Source of the DNA: an uncultured Bacteroidaceae bacterium | GTDB taxonomy: Bacteria; Bacteroidota; Bacteroidia; Bacteroidales; Bacteroidaceae | Direction of reading: 5' to 3' | Assembly (NCBI GenBank): GCA_905233285.1 | Contig: CAJODY010000009.1 | Span: 1 to 64,000 of the forward strand | Length of the DNA stretch: 64,000 nt | Part shown: positions 42,881-51,412 of the stretch, piece by piece | How the letters are laid out: the number at the start of each line of letters is the position of its first letter | Position numbering within the stretch: position 1 is the stretch's first letter | The notes under the pieces: model-generated | The model's input: only the letters and a program-made list of their open reading frames with translations | The model's database searches: none | What the model was told of the DNA's origin: nothing | Program-made: the position numbers and the translations under genes

Positions 42881-45101
42881 CCTCCTTCACGTCCGGCAAC
42901 TTTCCTATGGCCGAGACCAGATTCTTCACGTCTTTCGTGTTATGCACATTGACCTGAACATTGCAGTCGAAGAGTCCGTTCTCACACTCAACATTCAATT
43001 TGCTGATGTTGATGTCGTGCATCTCGGAAATTATCTTCGTAACACCCAACAAGAGTCCCTTGTTGTCAATTCCCTTTATATTGATATCAACAGGGAATTC
43101 GGCTATATCGCTTGTATCCCATTCTGCACTGAGAACACGGTTGCCATGAGCTGACTTAAGTATCTGAGTCCTAGGACATTTAACCTTATGAATAACAACA
43201 TGGTTATTGTCGTCGATATATCCCATTATGGCATCGCCGGGGATAGGACGGCAGCACTCAGCCAATGTGTAACGGCTTCGGATGCTCTCGTCGGTCAGCA
43301 TTACGGTCTTCTTGCGGTCAATCTGTTCGGCATGGTCGTCAAAAAACGGTAACGACGGAACAGTCTTGTTACCGAACGAGAACAGACGTCGCCAACTCTG
43401 AGTTTTCTTTTCCTTCAACTGACTGACATCCGACGGTCCGAGCTGCACCTTGCCCTCTCCTATAGCTATCAGCAGCTGCTCCAGCTTCTGACAATCGTGC
43501 AGTTTGCAGAGTTTCTCAATTGTTACGCTGTCACGCGGAATGCTATTATTCTGAAGGAACGCAAAGAATTTCTCTTCACCCCGACGACTGGTCTCACGCT
43601 CCTCGCGACGCAGGATAGCAAGTATCTTGGTGGTCGCCTTTGCCGTCGTAGCATACGACAGCCATTCGCGTGTCGGATGAGCAGACTTCGATGTCAGAAT
43701 CTCTACCTGGTCGCCACTCTGCAGTTTATGATTGATAGGTACAAGCTTATGATTCACTTTGGCTCCTATGCAGTGGCTACCAACAAATGTATGGATGGTA
43801 AAAGCGAAATCGAGTGTCGTACTGCCGGCAGGCATCGTTCGCAGCTCTCCCTTCGGAGTGAATACGAATATCTCGCTGGCAAAGAGATTGAGTTTGATAG
43901 TGTCGAGGAAATCCATGGCATCGGGCTGAGGGTCGTCGAGGATTTCCTTGATTGTAGTAAGCCACTTGTCAAGTTCCACTTCTGCCGTAGTTTCCGTCTT
44001 CTCTCCGTCCTTATATTTCCAATGGGCAGCCAAACCTTTCTCTGCAATCTCGTTCATGCGTTGAGAACGAATCTGCACTTCAATCCACTCACCCTTAGGC
44101 GACATCAGTGTGACATGAAGAGCCTGATATCCATTAGCCTTCGGGTGGCTAACCCAGTCGCGCAGACGGTCGGGATGCGATGAATATATCTTACACAAAC
44201 CCACATAGATATCAAAACACTCGTTCAGTTCGGCAGCCGGCTCCTTCGGAGTAAATACGATACGCACCGCAAGTATGTCGTACACCTCCTCGAACGGGAT
44301 GTTCTTTGTCTGCATCTTACGCCATATGGAATATGGAGTCTTGACACGCTGAATGATTTCGTAGCTGAGTCCCATAGCATCCAACTGCTTACGAATCGGG
44401 GCAGTAAACGAATCGAAGATTGTGTTACGTTCAGTCTGTGTGTCAGCCAGTTTGTTGACAATCGCCTTATATTCGTCGGGATGCTCGTAACGGAAACTCA
44501 AATCTTCCAGCTCGCTCTTTATTTTATTGAGTCCGAGTCGGTTTGCCAGCGGAGCATATATATACAGAGTCTCACCTGCAATCTTATAACGCTTGTTCGG
44601 AGCCTGAGCACCAAGAGTACGCATATTGTGCAGACGGTCGGCAATCTTAATCAGGATGACACGTATGTCATCGCTCATCGTGAGTAGCAACTTCTTGAAA
44701 TTCTCTGCCTGGGCCGAAGCATGATCGCCAAAGATACCACCTGAGATTTTCGTCAGTCCATCAACAATCTGGGCAATCTTTGCACCAAACATATTCTCAA
44801 TGTCCTCTACGGTGTAGTCGGTGTCTTCAACAACATCGTGAAGCAGCGCAGAACAGATAGATGTACTGCCGAGTCCAATCTCTGAACTGACAATCTTAGC
44901 TACCGCCAGAGGGTGCATGATATATGGTTCGCCTGAAAGACGTCGCACTCCCTTGTGTGCATGTTTGGCAAAGTTGAAAGCCTTTGTAATGATTTCAACC
45001 TTCTTCCTATGTTTTGTCGATAAGTAGGAGTCAAGAAGGCTCTGAAACTCCTCCTCCACCATCTTATCTTCCATTTGCTGTTTTACCAAATCGTCTTCCA
45101 T
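42867..45101 (-). CDS. Bifunctional (p)ppGpp synthetase/hydrolase Rel (RelA/SpoT)
   Basis: 744-residue long RSH protein. The N-terminal HD hydrolase has HAHKGVRRLSGEPYIMHPLAVAKIV and ALLHDVVEDTDYT. The synthetase domain has VKTPYSIWRKMQTKNIPFEEVYDILAVRIV and HPKANGYQALHVTLMSPKGEWIEVQIRS. These are followed by a TGS domain (FVFTPKGELRTMPAGSTTLDFAFTIHT) and a C-terminal ACT domain (NVECENGLFDCNVQVNVHNTKDV). The intact HD residues imply hydrolase activity as well as synthesis, as usual for the Rel of Bacteroidetes. It lies 11 nt downstream of the MltD-like gene. I leave the symbol blank because naming (rel, spoT, relA) varies. Confidence 0.95.
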   Translation of the reverse strand: MEDDLVKQQMEDKMVEEEFQSLLDSYLSTKHRKKVEIITKAFNFAKHAHKGVRRLSGEPYIMHPLAVAKIVSSEIGLGSTSICSALLHDVVEDTDYTVEDIENMFGAKIAQIVDGLTKISGGIFGDHASAQAENFKKLLLTMSDDIRVILIKIADRLHNMRTLGAQAPNKRYKIAGETLYIYAPLANRLGLNKIKSELEDLSFRYEHPDEYKAIVNKLADTQTERNTIFDSFTAPIRKQLDAMGLSYEIIQRVKTPYSIWRKMQTKNIPFEEVYDILAVRIVFTPKEPAAELNECFDIYVGLCKIYSSHPDRLRDWVSHPKANGYQALHVTLMSPKGEWIEVQIRSQRMNEIAEKGLAAHWKYKDGEKTETTAEVELDKWLTTIKEILDDPQPDAMDFLDTIKLNLFASEIFVFTPKGELRTMPAGSTTLDFAFTIHTFVGSHCIGAKVNHKLVPINHKLQSGDQVEILTSKSAHPTREWLSYATTAKATTKILAILRREERETSRRGEEKFFAFLQNNSIPRDSVTIEKLCKLHDCQKLEQLLIAIGEGKVQLGPSDVSQLKEKKTQSWRRLFSFGNKTVPSLPFFDDHAEQIDRKKTVMLTDESIRSRYTLAECCRPIPGDAIMGYIDDNNHVVIHKVKCPRTQILKSAHGNRVLSAEWDTSDIAEFPVDINIKGIDNKGLLLGVTKIISEMHDINISKLNVECENGLFDCNVQVNVHNTKDVKNLVSAIGKLPDVKEVSRV

Positions 45102-45112
45102 AAGCAGAAATC

Positions 45113-46381
45113 TTATTTTACACGTATTTTTTGTCCTGCACGAATCTTATCACCTTTAATACCATTGAGCCGTTTCAGTTTTGCGACAGAAGTCCCGTTA
45201 CGCTTAGCTATTGCCGACAGGCTGTCACCGCTGCGGACTGTTACATTCTTACTGCCCGACGACTGACCACGCCGACTCTTTTTCCCTTTGCGGTAACGCG
45301 ACTTAGCGGGTTCATACTGAGGCATGTCTGCCACGGTAGCACGGCGCAGACCAGATATATTACCCGAATATACTGTACTCTCATAATTAAGATATGGCTC
45401 TACGGCTTCAACCGGCAGACAGAGAGCATAGTTTGCCGGCACGATATTGCGGCGATATTGCGGATTGAGCACCTTCAGACCGTCAATGTCCAAACCACAC
45501 ACACTGGATATGCGGTCGAAATGAATGTCGGCAACAACCATAACAGTATCTACCTCGTCGGGCAGTGTCTTTTCACGTGGTTCGATACCGTGCTCATAAT
45601 AATACGTCATTATGTAATTGGCGGCAATAAACGCAGGCACATATCCACGAGTTTCATGTGGCAAATGGTTGTAGATAGTCCAGAAATCAGCATTTTCTGG
45701 ATTACCACAACGAATAATAGCTTTCTGTATGTTTCGTTCGCCGCAGTTGTATGCAGCAATAGCCAACCCCCAGTCACCGAACATATTATACAGGTCGCTG
45801 AGATAGTGAGCAGCAGCCTCACTTGATTTTATAGGGTCACGTCGCTCATCAACCAGAGTATTGATGACCAATCCGTAACGCCGACCGGTAGCAGGCATGA
45901 ACTGCCATAATCCTGCCGCTCCGACACGACTTGTGGCAGAAGGGCGTAATGCAGATTCGATGACAGGTAGATATTTCAGCTCGAGCGGTAATTCATAGCG
46001 CTCAAGTGCTTCCTCAAATATTGGAGAATAAAAGTCGATAGATGCCAGCATGGCTGAAACCGACGGGTTATAACGACGGCTGTAGTTTTGTATGTATCTG
46101 CGAGTTACATTATTAAGCGGCATTTCAATAGTAGTAGGTATCAGGGACAGACGACTTATAATAACAGAGTCTTCAAAACTGAACGTCCCCGATTGTCCAT
46201 CCGTCACAGAATCAGCTACCAGGTCGCTGTCTAAATCCTCTTCAGTCACGAACACTCCGATTGGCATATCTACAGCCTCACCCTGAATCGTGTCATCCAC
46301 CTCATAACTCACCTGTGCTCTGGCACCGGATATGCAAGCGAACAAAGTCAGTATCAATATTTCAATATAAACAGATTTCAT
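45113..46381 (-). CDS. Membrane-bound lytic transglycosylase (MltD-like) with LysM
   Basis: A signal peptide starts at ATG 46381 (MKSVYIEILILTLFACISGARAQ); the track start 46438 lies inside the previous gene and adds a non-signal leader. The SLT domain spans about residues 115-260 with catalytic glutamate in LPVIESALRPSATSRVGAAGLWQFMPATG and AIAAYNCGERNIQKAI. One LysM repeat closes the protein (VRSGDSLSAIAKRNGTSVAKLKRLNGI). It cleaves peptidoglycan glycan strands in the periplasm. It belongs to the parA-parB-DUF5683-MltD-rel run, a conserved Bacteroidetes arrangement. Confidence 0.93.
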   Translation of the reverse strand: MKSVYIEILILTLFACISGARAQVSYEVDDTIQGEAVDMPIGVFVTEEDLDSDLVADSVTDGQSGTFSFEDSVIISRLSLIPTTIEMPLNNVTRRYIQNYSRRYNPSVSAMLASIDFYSPIFEEALERYELPLELKYLPVIESALRPSATSRVGAAGLWQFMPATGRRYGLVINTLVDERRDPIKSSEAAAHYLSDLYNMFGDWGLAIAAYNCGERNIQKAIIRCGNPENADFWTIYNHLPHETRGYVPAFIAANYIMTYYYEHGIEPREKTLPDEVDTVMVVADIHFDRISSVCGLDIDGLKVLNPQYRRNIVPANYALCLPVEAVEPYLNYESTVYSGNISGLRRATVADMPQYEPAKSRYRKGKKSRRGQSSGSKNVTVRSGDSLSAIAKRNGTSVAKLKRLNGIKGDKIRAGQKIRVK

Positions 46382-46397
46382 AACAATTTGTAAACAG

Positions 46398-47168
46398 CTA
46401 GAAATTAAGGCTGCACTGCAAACCATACGTATTACCACTCAGCATATTACTGCGAGCGGTATGACGCTCATTGAATATTGTAGGACGCACCTTCATCGTG
46501 AGGTCGCGCGAGATGTCAAAACTCGACAGCTCCGCATCGACATATGCATCAACGATAGAAAGCAGATATACCCCTATCATACAGAATATACTCAAGTCAC
46601 GATAGCGTCGGAAATAATTCTTTTTTCGTTTGAAGAGACTCTGCAAATACTCCAAGCGTCCATCCACGTCATAGCCCGGAGGCAGGAAATCCTCGTAACT
46701 CTTTGAGTTCGGGTCGTTGTCCATAATATCCTGATATGCCTGCGAATAGTCACGATACATCGTACCGTTCCACATCAACGCATATGCACAACCAATAAAA
46801 CCACCATAAATCAAAGGCAGTTTCCAGTATTTGCGATTATAAATCTGTCCGGCACCCGGAAAAACAATTGCAAGCCACAGAGCCTTCTTAGGGTCGGGAA
46901 TCCAACGTTTTGTATCAATCGCCTGCGACGGAGTCTCAACATCGGAAGCTGTAAGCAGATGCACCTCTGTGCCGACGGTATCTAACTCCACTACAGTTTC
47001 TGCCTCCACCTTCTGATTTACCTCTTCGAAATCAACAGCGCTGACACTATCCACCGCGACAGTATAGGATTCCGAACTACTTGTCTTCGTCTTCACACTG
47101 TCAACACTCTGTGCAGATAAATCCACACACATAAACGCAAGCAATATGTATAATATCAGGGCTCTCAA
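46398..47168 (-). CDS. DUF5683 domain protein
   Basis: 256 residues. The signal peptide MRALILYILLAFMCVDLSAQ starts with TTG at 47168; no in-frame ATG exists between the parB stop and this point. A low-complexity acidic/threonine region is followed by the DUF5683 core: PKKALWLAIVFPGAGQIYNRKYWKLPLIYGGFIGCAYALMW, then RRYRDLSIFCMIGVYLLSIVDAYVDAEL, giving two hydrophobic segments. DUF5683 proteins sit directly after parB throughout Bacteroidetes; the function is unknown. A cell-pole or envelope role tied to chromosome segregation is only inferred from position. Confidence 0.9.
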   Translation of the reverse strand: MRALILYILLAFMCVDLSAQSVDSVKTKTSSSESYTVAVDSVSAVDFEEVNQKVEAETVVELDTVGTEVHLLTASDVETPSQAIDTKRWIPDPKKALWLAIVFPGAGQIYNRKYWKLPLIYGGFIGCAYALMWNGTMYRDYSQAYQDIMDNDPNSKSYEDFLPPGYDVDGRLEYLQSLFKRKKNYFRRYRDLSIFCMIGVYLLSIVDAYVDAELSSFDISRDLTMKVRPTIFNERHTARSNMLSGNTYGLQCSLNF

Positions 47169-47184
47169 TGTCGGGGGTACTTTC

Positions 47185-48063
47185 TTAATTATGCAATATC
47201 TTCTGGATTATTGATTTCAGCTCGTCAGCATTCTTAAACGAGAAAGTCAACCGACCACTATTACCAGCACCAACAGATATCTTGACACTTGTATCGAGAG
47301 CCTGTGAGAGTTGTCCGCACATCACCTCATATTCCTTCGGCAGAGTCATGCTCATAGTCTTCCTCGAGGTCTTCAAATCCATCTCACCCGACTTTACCTT
47401 CTTTACGATGTCTTCCACTTGACGCACAGAATAACCCTTCTGCTGCACATCGCGGAACAGATTTACCTGAGCTTTCGGGTCGTCGAGAGCCAATAGCGCA
47501 CGTGCATGTCCGGGATCAATCTCTCCGTTTTGCAAAGCAACCTGTACTGGAGCTGGTAATTTGAGCAGACGCAGATAATTTGCCACCGTAGCTCGTTTCT
47601 TTCCCACCTTATCGCTCAGTTTCTCCTGAGTCAGTCCATAGTGGTCGATAAGATGCTGGTACGCTAAAGCTATTTCGAGCGGATTCAGGTCCTGGCGCTG
47701 TATATTTTCAATCAGTGCCATCTCCATCATATTCTCATCGTCAGCTGTACGAATATAAGCTGGGATGGTGCTCAGACCAACCATCACAGAAGCACGCCAG
47801 CGACGTTCACCTGCAATAATCTGATAACGTCCATCATCCATCCTTCGAAGGGTGATGGGTTGAACAATACCTAATTCTTCTATAGAGTCGGCAAGTTCCT
47901 GTAGCGACTCACTGTCAAACTCACGACGTGGCTGATTGGGATTTGCATCAATAAGATTGACATCTATCTCATTTATAATAGACGAACCACTTGTACTTAC
48001 TTCATCGGTCGAAATAAGTGCGTCGAGTCCACGTCCTAATGCATACTTCTTTTTTACTGCCAT
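47185..48063 (-). CDS. parB: Chromosome partitioning protein ParB
   Basis: 292-residue CTP-dependent DNA clamp that loads at parS. Motifs: GRGLDALIS, IDANPNQPRREFD, GIVQPITLRRMDDGRYQIIAGERRWRAS (catalytic GERRWRA), and the HTH LTQEKLSDKVGKKRATVANYLRLLKLP. The C-terminal dimerisation domain follows. It lies 15 nt downstream of parA. I could find no TGTTTCACGTGAAACA-type parS in the window, although parS is usually close to parAB. Confidence 0.97.
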   Translation of the reverse strand: MAVKKKYALGRGLDALISTDEVSTSGSSIINEIDVNLIDANPNQPRREFDSESLQELADSIEELGIVQPITLRRMDDGRYQIIAGERRWRASVMVGLSTIPAYIRTADDENMMEMALIENIQRQDLNPLEIALAYQHLIDHYGLTQEKLSDKVGKKRATVANYLRLLKLPAPVQVALQNGEIDPGHARALLALDDPKAQVNLFRDVQQKGYSVRQVEDIVKKVKSGEMDLKTSRKTMSMTLPKEYEVMCGQLSQALDTSVKISVGAGNSGRLTFSFKNADELKSIIQKILHN

Positions 48064-48078
48064 TTTTCTCAGTAAATT

Positions 48079-48843
48079 TTACTTATTTGCTTTTACTATT
48101 TCCTTTGCCAAGGCCATATAATTCTTTGCTCCTGCCGATGATGCATCGTACAGGATACATGGTACACCATGACTTGGAGCTTCGCACAACTTCACGTTAC
48201 GCTGAATAATTGTCTTGAATACCAGTCCTTGGAAATGGCGTTTGACTTCCTCATGAATTTGATTTGCCAAACGCAGGCGTGAGTCAAACATCGTAAGGAG
48301 AAACCCCTCTATCTCTAGTTTCGGATTTAATTTAGATTTGATTATCTTTATAGTGTTCAAGAGCTTGCTGATGCCTTCCAATGCGAAATATTCACATTGT
48401 ACAGGTATGATTACCGAATCGGCAGCTGCAAGTGAATTGACTGTAATCAGTCCCAACGAAGGCGAACAATCTATGAATATATAATCGTACTCGACACGCA
48501 GAGGTTCGAGAACCTTCTTCAAAACTTTTTCCCTATGCTCCATATCGAGCATCTCTATCTCTGCACCTACCAAGTCGATATGACTCGGAAGAACATCCAA
48601 ACCTTCTATATCAGATGTGAATATAGCTTCATGGGGATCAACACCGCCAACTATACAATCATAGACAGATACATCTACCTGCTGAATATCGACACCCATT
48701 CCAGACGAAGCATTTGCCTGAGGATCAGCATCAACCACTAATACTTTTTTGCCCAAGGTTGCCAACGAAGCAGCAAGATTAACCGTGGTCGTGGTCTTGC
48801 CTACCCCACCTTTCTGATTTGCTAAAGCAATTATCTTTCCCAT
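48079..48843 (-). CDS. parA: Chromosome partitioning ATPase ParA (Soj)
   Basis: 254-residue deviant Walker ATPase ([18 protein letters not shown], with signature lysine, then [15 protein letters not shown] and [19 protein letters not shown]). It drives origin segregation together with ParB. It has a promoter of the TAACTTCG type at 48873-48880, 30 nt upstream. Its presence with parB normally marks the origin-proximal part of a chromosome, which suggests this window lies near oriC. I cannot see dnaA, gidA or rpmH to confirm that. Confidence 0.97.
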   Translation of the reverse strand: MGKIIALANQKGGVGKTTTTVNLAASLATLGKKVLVVDADPQANASSGMGVDIQQVDVSVYDCIVGGVDPHEAIFTSDIEGLDVLPSHIDLVGAEIEMLDMEHREKVLKKVLEPLRVEYDYIFIDCSPSLGLITVNSLAAADSVIIPVQCEYFALEGISKLLNTIKIIKSKLNPKLEIEGFLLTMFDSRLRLANQIHEEVKRHFQGLVFKTIIQRNVKLCEAPSHGVPCILYDASSAGAKNYMALAKEIVKANK

Positions 48844-48872
48844 TACTACCTGTTATTTGACGTAATTGGGTG

Positions 48873-48880
48873 CGAAGTTA
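48873..48880 (-). promoter_or_regulatory. parAB promoter -7 element (TAACTTCG)
   Basis: Minus strand TAACTTCG, the TTCG variant of TAnnTTTG, 30 nt before the parA ATG. Confidence 0.55.
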
Positions 48881-48939
48881 CAAAATATTTGTGAAATTCA
48901 TCATATCAGACACTGAACATTTCACACTTTTAACAAAAC

Positions 48940-48966
48940 AAAAAAGAGAGCGTATGCTCTCTTTAT
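48940..48966. terminator. Terminator after tRNA-Val
   Basis: Plus strand AAAAAAGAGAGCGTATGCTCTCTTTATG: AGAGAGC / GCTCTCT around GTAT, with A- and T-rich flanks, directly after the tRNA-Val 3' end. Confidence 0.8.
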
Positions 48967-48971
48967 GAAAG

Positions 48972-49046
48972 TGGGCGTTGACGGATTCGAACCGCCGACC
49001 CTCTGCTTGTAAGGCAGATGCTCTGAACCAGCTGAGCTAAACGCCC
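48972..49046 (-). tRNA. tRNA-Val (TAC)
   Basis: Acceptor GGGCGTT/AACGCCC is perfect; the anticodon arm CTGCCTTACAAGCAG reads TAC; the T-arm is GGCGGTTCGAATCCGTC. The discriminator is A and CCA is not encoded. It is transcribed with tRNA-Pro. Confidence 0.95.
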
Positions 49047-49055
49047 TAAATTATG

Positions 49056-49128
49056 TCGGGATGACACGACTCGAACGTGCGACCCCTTGGTCCCAAACCA
49101 AGTATACTACCAACTGTACTACATCCCG
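49056..49128 (-). tRNA. tRNA-Pro (TGG)
   Basis: Acceptor CGGGATG/CATCCCG; anticodon arm CTTGGTTTGGGACCAAG reads TGG; T-arm GCACGTTCGAGTCGTGT. It lies 9 nt upstream of tRNA-Val, as one transcript. Confidence 0.95.
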
Positions 49129-49180
49129 ATAGTTTCGAAGGAAACCTTGTCTCCACAAGTCCTATTTTCAAAACCGAGTG

Positions 49181-49211
49181 CAAAGGTAGGCATTCTTGTT
49201 TACATGACAAA
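49181..49211 (-). promoter_or_regulatory. tRNA-Pro/Val promoter (TTTG, 19 nt, TACCTTTG)
   Basis: Minus strand TTTG (49208-49211), 19 nt, TACCTTTG (49181-49188), 53 nt before tRNA-Pro. Confidence 0.8.
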
Positions 49212-49238
49212 ATAAAAATAGAAAAAAAAATGTTTCTG

Positions 49239-51098
49239 CTAGAACATATTATCAATCTGTCGGAAATCGATGGTAGCATAGATAATCTTGCCATCGGGCG
49301 TGCGAGCCGGAGCCGAAGTAGCAAAGAGATCACGAAGCAGCTGTTCCATTTCTGCATCGGAAAGCACCTGACCATATACGATTGCTGCCTCACGGGCCAT
49401 AATAAGAGAAATTGTTTCCCACGCTTCCTTTGCGTTTTCTAAAATGGGATGATTCATAAGGGAACCTACAATCTCGTGAAGAAGCTTATCAATGTTTAAT
49501 CCTTGGAGCTCTATGGGCACACCATCAACAGAATAAGAGCCACCACCAAGATTGGAAAGTTCAAAACCAAGGGAGAGCAAATCGTCAAGCGATGTTTCAA
49601 GAACCAAAGACTCTGCTTTACTGAACTGGATGATTTCAGGAAACAATTGTTTCTGAGTAGGGCGTGGATGTTGATTCAAGCACTGCATGTTTTGTTCGTA
49701 AAGGATACGTATATGAGCCCGATGTTGATCAACAGCAATCAGTCCATCACTATCTGGGTAAATAATATACCGTCCCTTATACTGAAATTTAGGTAACGCC
49801 TCACCATAAACAGATGATGACATTTCCAGTTCATCGTCATTCCAAATATTCAAAGTCGATTGAGACAGCTCAGCATTTCCATCATTTGTCAATTCACTAG
49901 GAACAAGACTATCAAAGGAGAATTCGCTTCCATCCCCACTCTGTTTGTACAGTCGCTCCCACCCTGCTACCGGATGTGGATTTGTGCTGTGGAACGGATT
50001 GTAGGAAGTAGTGGCAGGCTTAGGCTGTTGAGGTATTTCCTTCGAAGTACCTATTGTTGGGATGTCAGGACGTCCCTCAACATCAAAATCAATAAGAGGA
50101 ACACTGCAAAACTGCCCCAGCGCCTCACGAACCGCAGCCGAGAGCACTTGCCATATAGCTTGTTCGTTGTCAAACTTTATCTCCGTCTTCGTTGGATGCA
50201 CATTTACGTCGATATCAGCTGGCGACACCTTGAAATAAATAAAATATGAAACATGTTCACCAGCTGGAATCATGCCATCGTAAGCTCGCATAACAGCACT
50301 ATGAAAATATGGATGACGCATGTATCTTCCGTTAACGAAGAAATACTGGTGGACACCCTTCTTCTTAGCTGTTTCGGGTTTTGCGACATATCCGGAAATG
50401 CTTGCTAGCGATGTCTCAACTTCAATTGGCAAAAGGTCGGAATTCAGTTTTTTACCAAACACATTAATAATACGCTGACGCACTGATGATTGAGGAAGAT
50501 TGAATACTTCCACACCATTACTGTGCAAACTGAAAGAAACCTGAGGATGGACAAGCACTATACGCTCAAAATCCGAAATGACGTTATTAAGTTCTGTCTG
50601 ATTGGACTTTAAAAAACGACGACGTGCCGGAACATTAAAAAAAAGATTCTTGACTGAGAAGTTACACCCAACTGGACAAACAGTGGGTTCTTGTCCTTCA
50701 ATATGTGAGCCTGCTATCTGAATATATGTTCCAAGTTCGTCTTCGTTACGACGTGTTTTAAGTTCCACTTGCGCAACAGCTGCAATCGAAGCCAGTGCCT
50801 CTCCACGAAAGCCCATAGTGCTGAGTGAGAACAAGTCGGAGGCTTGACTGATTTTCGAAGTGGCATGACGTTCGAACGACAGGCGTGCATCTGTTTCCGA
50901 CATTCCTTTTCCGTCATCTATTACTTGCACATTGGTTTTGCCTCCGTCAACGACAAATACTTGAATGGTTTTCGCCTCGGCATCAATAGAGTTCTCGACC
51001 AACTCCTTTACTATGGATGATGGTCGTTGAACTACTTCGCCTGCTGCAATCTGATTGGCTACGGAATCTGGTAAAAGATGTATTACGTCTTCCTTCAT
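49239..51098 (-). CDS. mutL: DNA mismatch repair protein MutL
   Basis: 619 residues. GHKL ATPase motifs: KELVENSIDAEA, VIDDGKGMSETDARLSFERHATSKI and TMGFRGEALASIA. VNVHPTKTEIKF marks the end of the N-terminal domain. The C-terminal dimerisation domain contains AVDQHRAHIRILYEQ (D-Q-H-A-x-x-R-x-x-Y-E variant); I do not see a clear endonuclease DQHAx2Ex4E motif (HRAHIRILYE lacks the first Glu position), so nuclease activity is doubtful. It ends a run of genes transcribed from the PPIases and OstA-like gene. Confidence 0.95.
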   Translation of the reverse strand: MKEDVIHLLPDSVANQIAAGEVVQRPSSIVKELVENSIDAEAKTIQVFVVDGGKTNVQVIDDGKGMSETDARLSFERHATSKISQASDLFSLSTMGFRGEALASIAAVAQVELKTRRNEDELGTYIQIAGSHIEGQEPTVCPVGCNFSVKNLFFNVPARRRFLKSNQTELNNVISDFERIVLVHPQVSFSLHSNGVEVFNLPQSSVRQRIINVFGKKLNSDLLPIEVETSLASISGYVAKPETAKKKGVHQYFFVNGRYMRHPYFHSAVMRAYDGMIPAGEHVSYFIYFKVSPADIDVNVHPTKTEIKFDNEQAIWQVLSAAVREALGQFCSVPLIDFDVEGRPDIPTIGTSKEIPQQPKPATTSYNPFHSTNPHPVAGWERLYKQSGDGSEFSFDSLVPSELTNDGNAELSQSTLNIWNDDELEMSSSVYGEALPKFQYKGRYIIYPDSDGLIAVDQHRAHIRILYEQNMQCLNQHPRPTQKQLFPEIIQFSKAESLVLETSLDDLLSLGFELSNLGGGSYSVDGVPIELQGLNIDKLLHEIVGSLMNHPILENAKEAWETISLIMAREAAIVYGQVLSDAEMEQLLRDLFATSAPARTPDGKIIYATIDFRQIDNMF

Positions 51099-51104
51099 TT
51101 ATTT

Positions 51105-51401
51105 CTACAGCATCATTCTGCCAGTAATGATATAACGCATTACGAGCAGAAGAATTATTATTGCAAATATGAGAATACCATACGGCAGGGGTTTCTTGCC
51201 GCTTTCCTTCCTACGTTTCAGATGAGTTGTAGCATTCACGAACCTTCCCCGTATATCCTCGGGAGTAAATTCTTTCTCAGGTAACAAACCCAGTTCGCGC
51301 TTTGCATTTTCTTCAATCTTCTCGAGTTTCTCTTTGCGAGGGTCATAGTATATGTAATTGTGCTGAAAGCCACGAGGCTTACGTACTGAAAACATTCCCA
51401 T
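51105..51401 (-). CDS. Small membrane protein upstream of mutL
   Basis: 98 residues. FSVRKPRGFQHNYIYYDPRKEKLEKIEENAKRELGLLP is a basic, conserved segment; a single C-terminal membrane helix follows (YGILIFAIIILLLVMRYIITG). No signal peptide, so a tail-anchored orientation is likely. This gene lies before mutL in many Bacteroidetes, with unknown role. It starts 11 nt after the OstA-like gene ends and stops 6 nt before the mutL ATG, so all three are probably one operon. Confidence 0.85.
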   Translation of the reverse strand: MGMFSVRKPRGFQHNYIYYDPRKEKLEKIEENAKRELGLLPEKEFTPEDIRGRFVNATTHLKRRKESGKKPLPYGILIFAIIILLLVMRYIITGRMML

Positions 51402-51412
51402 GAGCGTATATG

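Noticed and set aside
47185-48900. parS site near parAB
   Set aside because: I looked for TGTTTCACGTGAAACA-like palindromes around parAB and found none.
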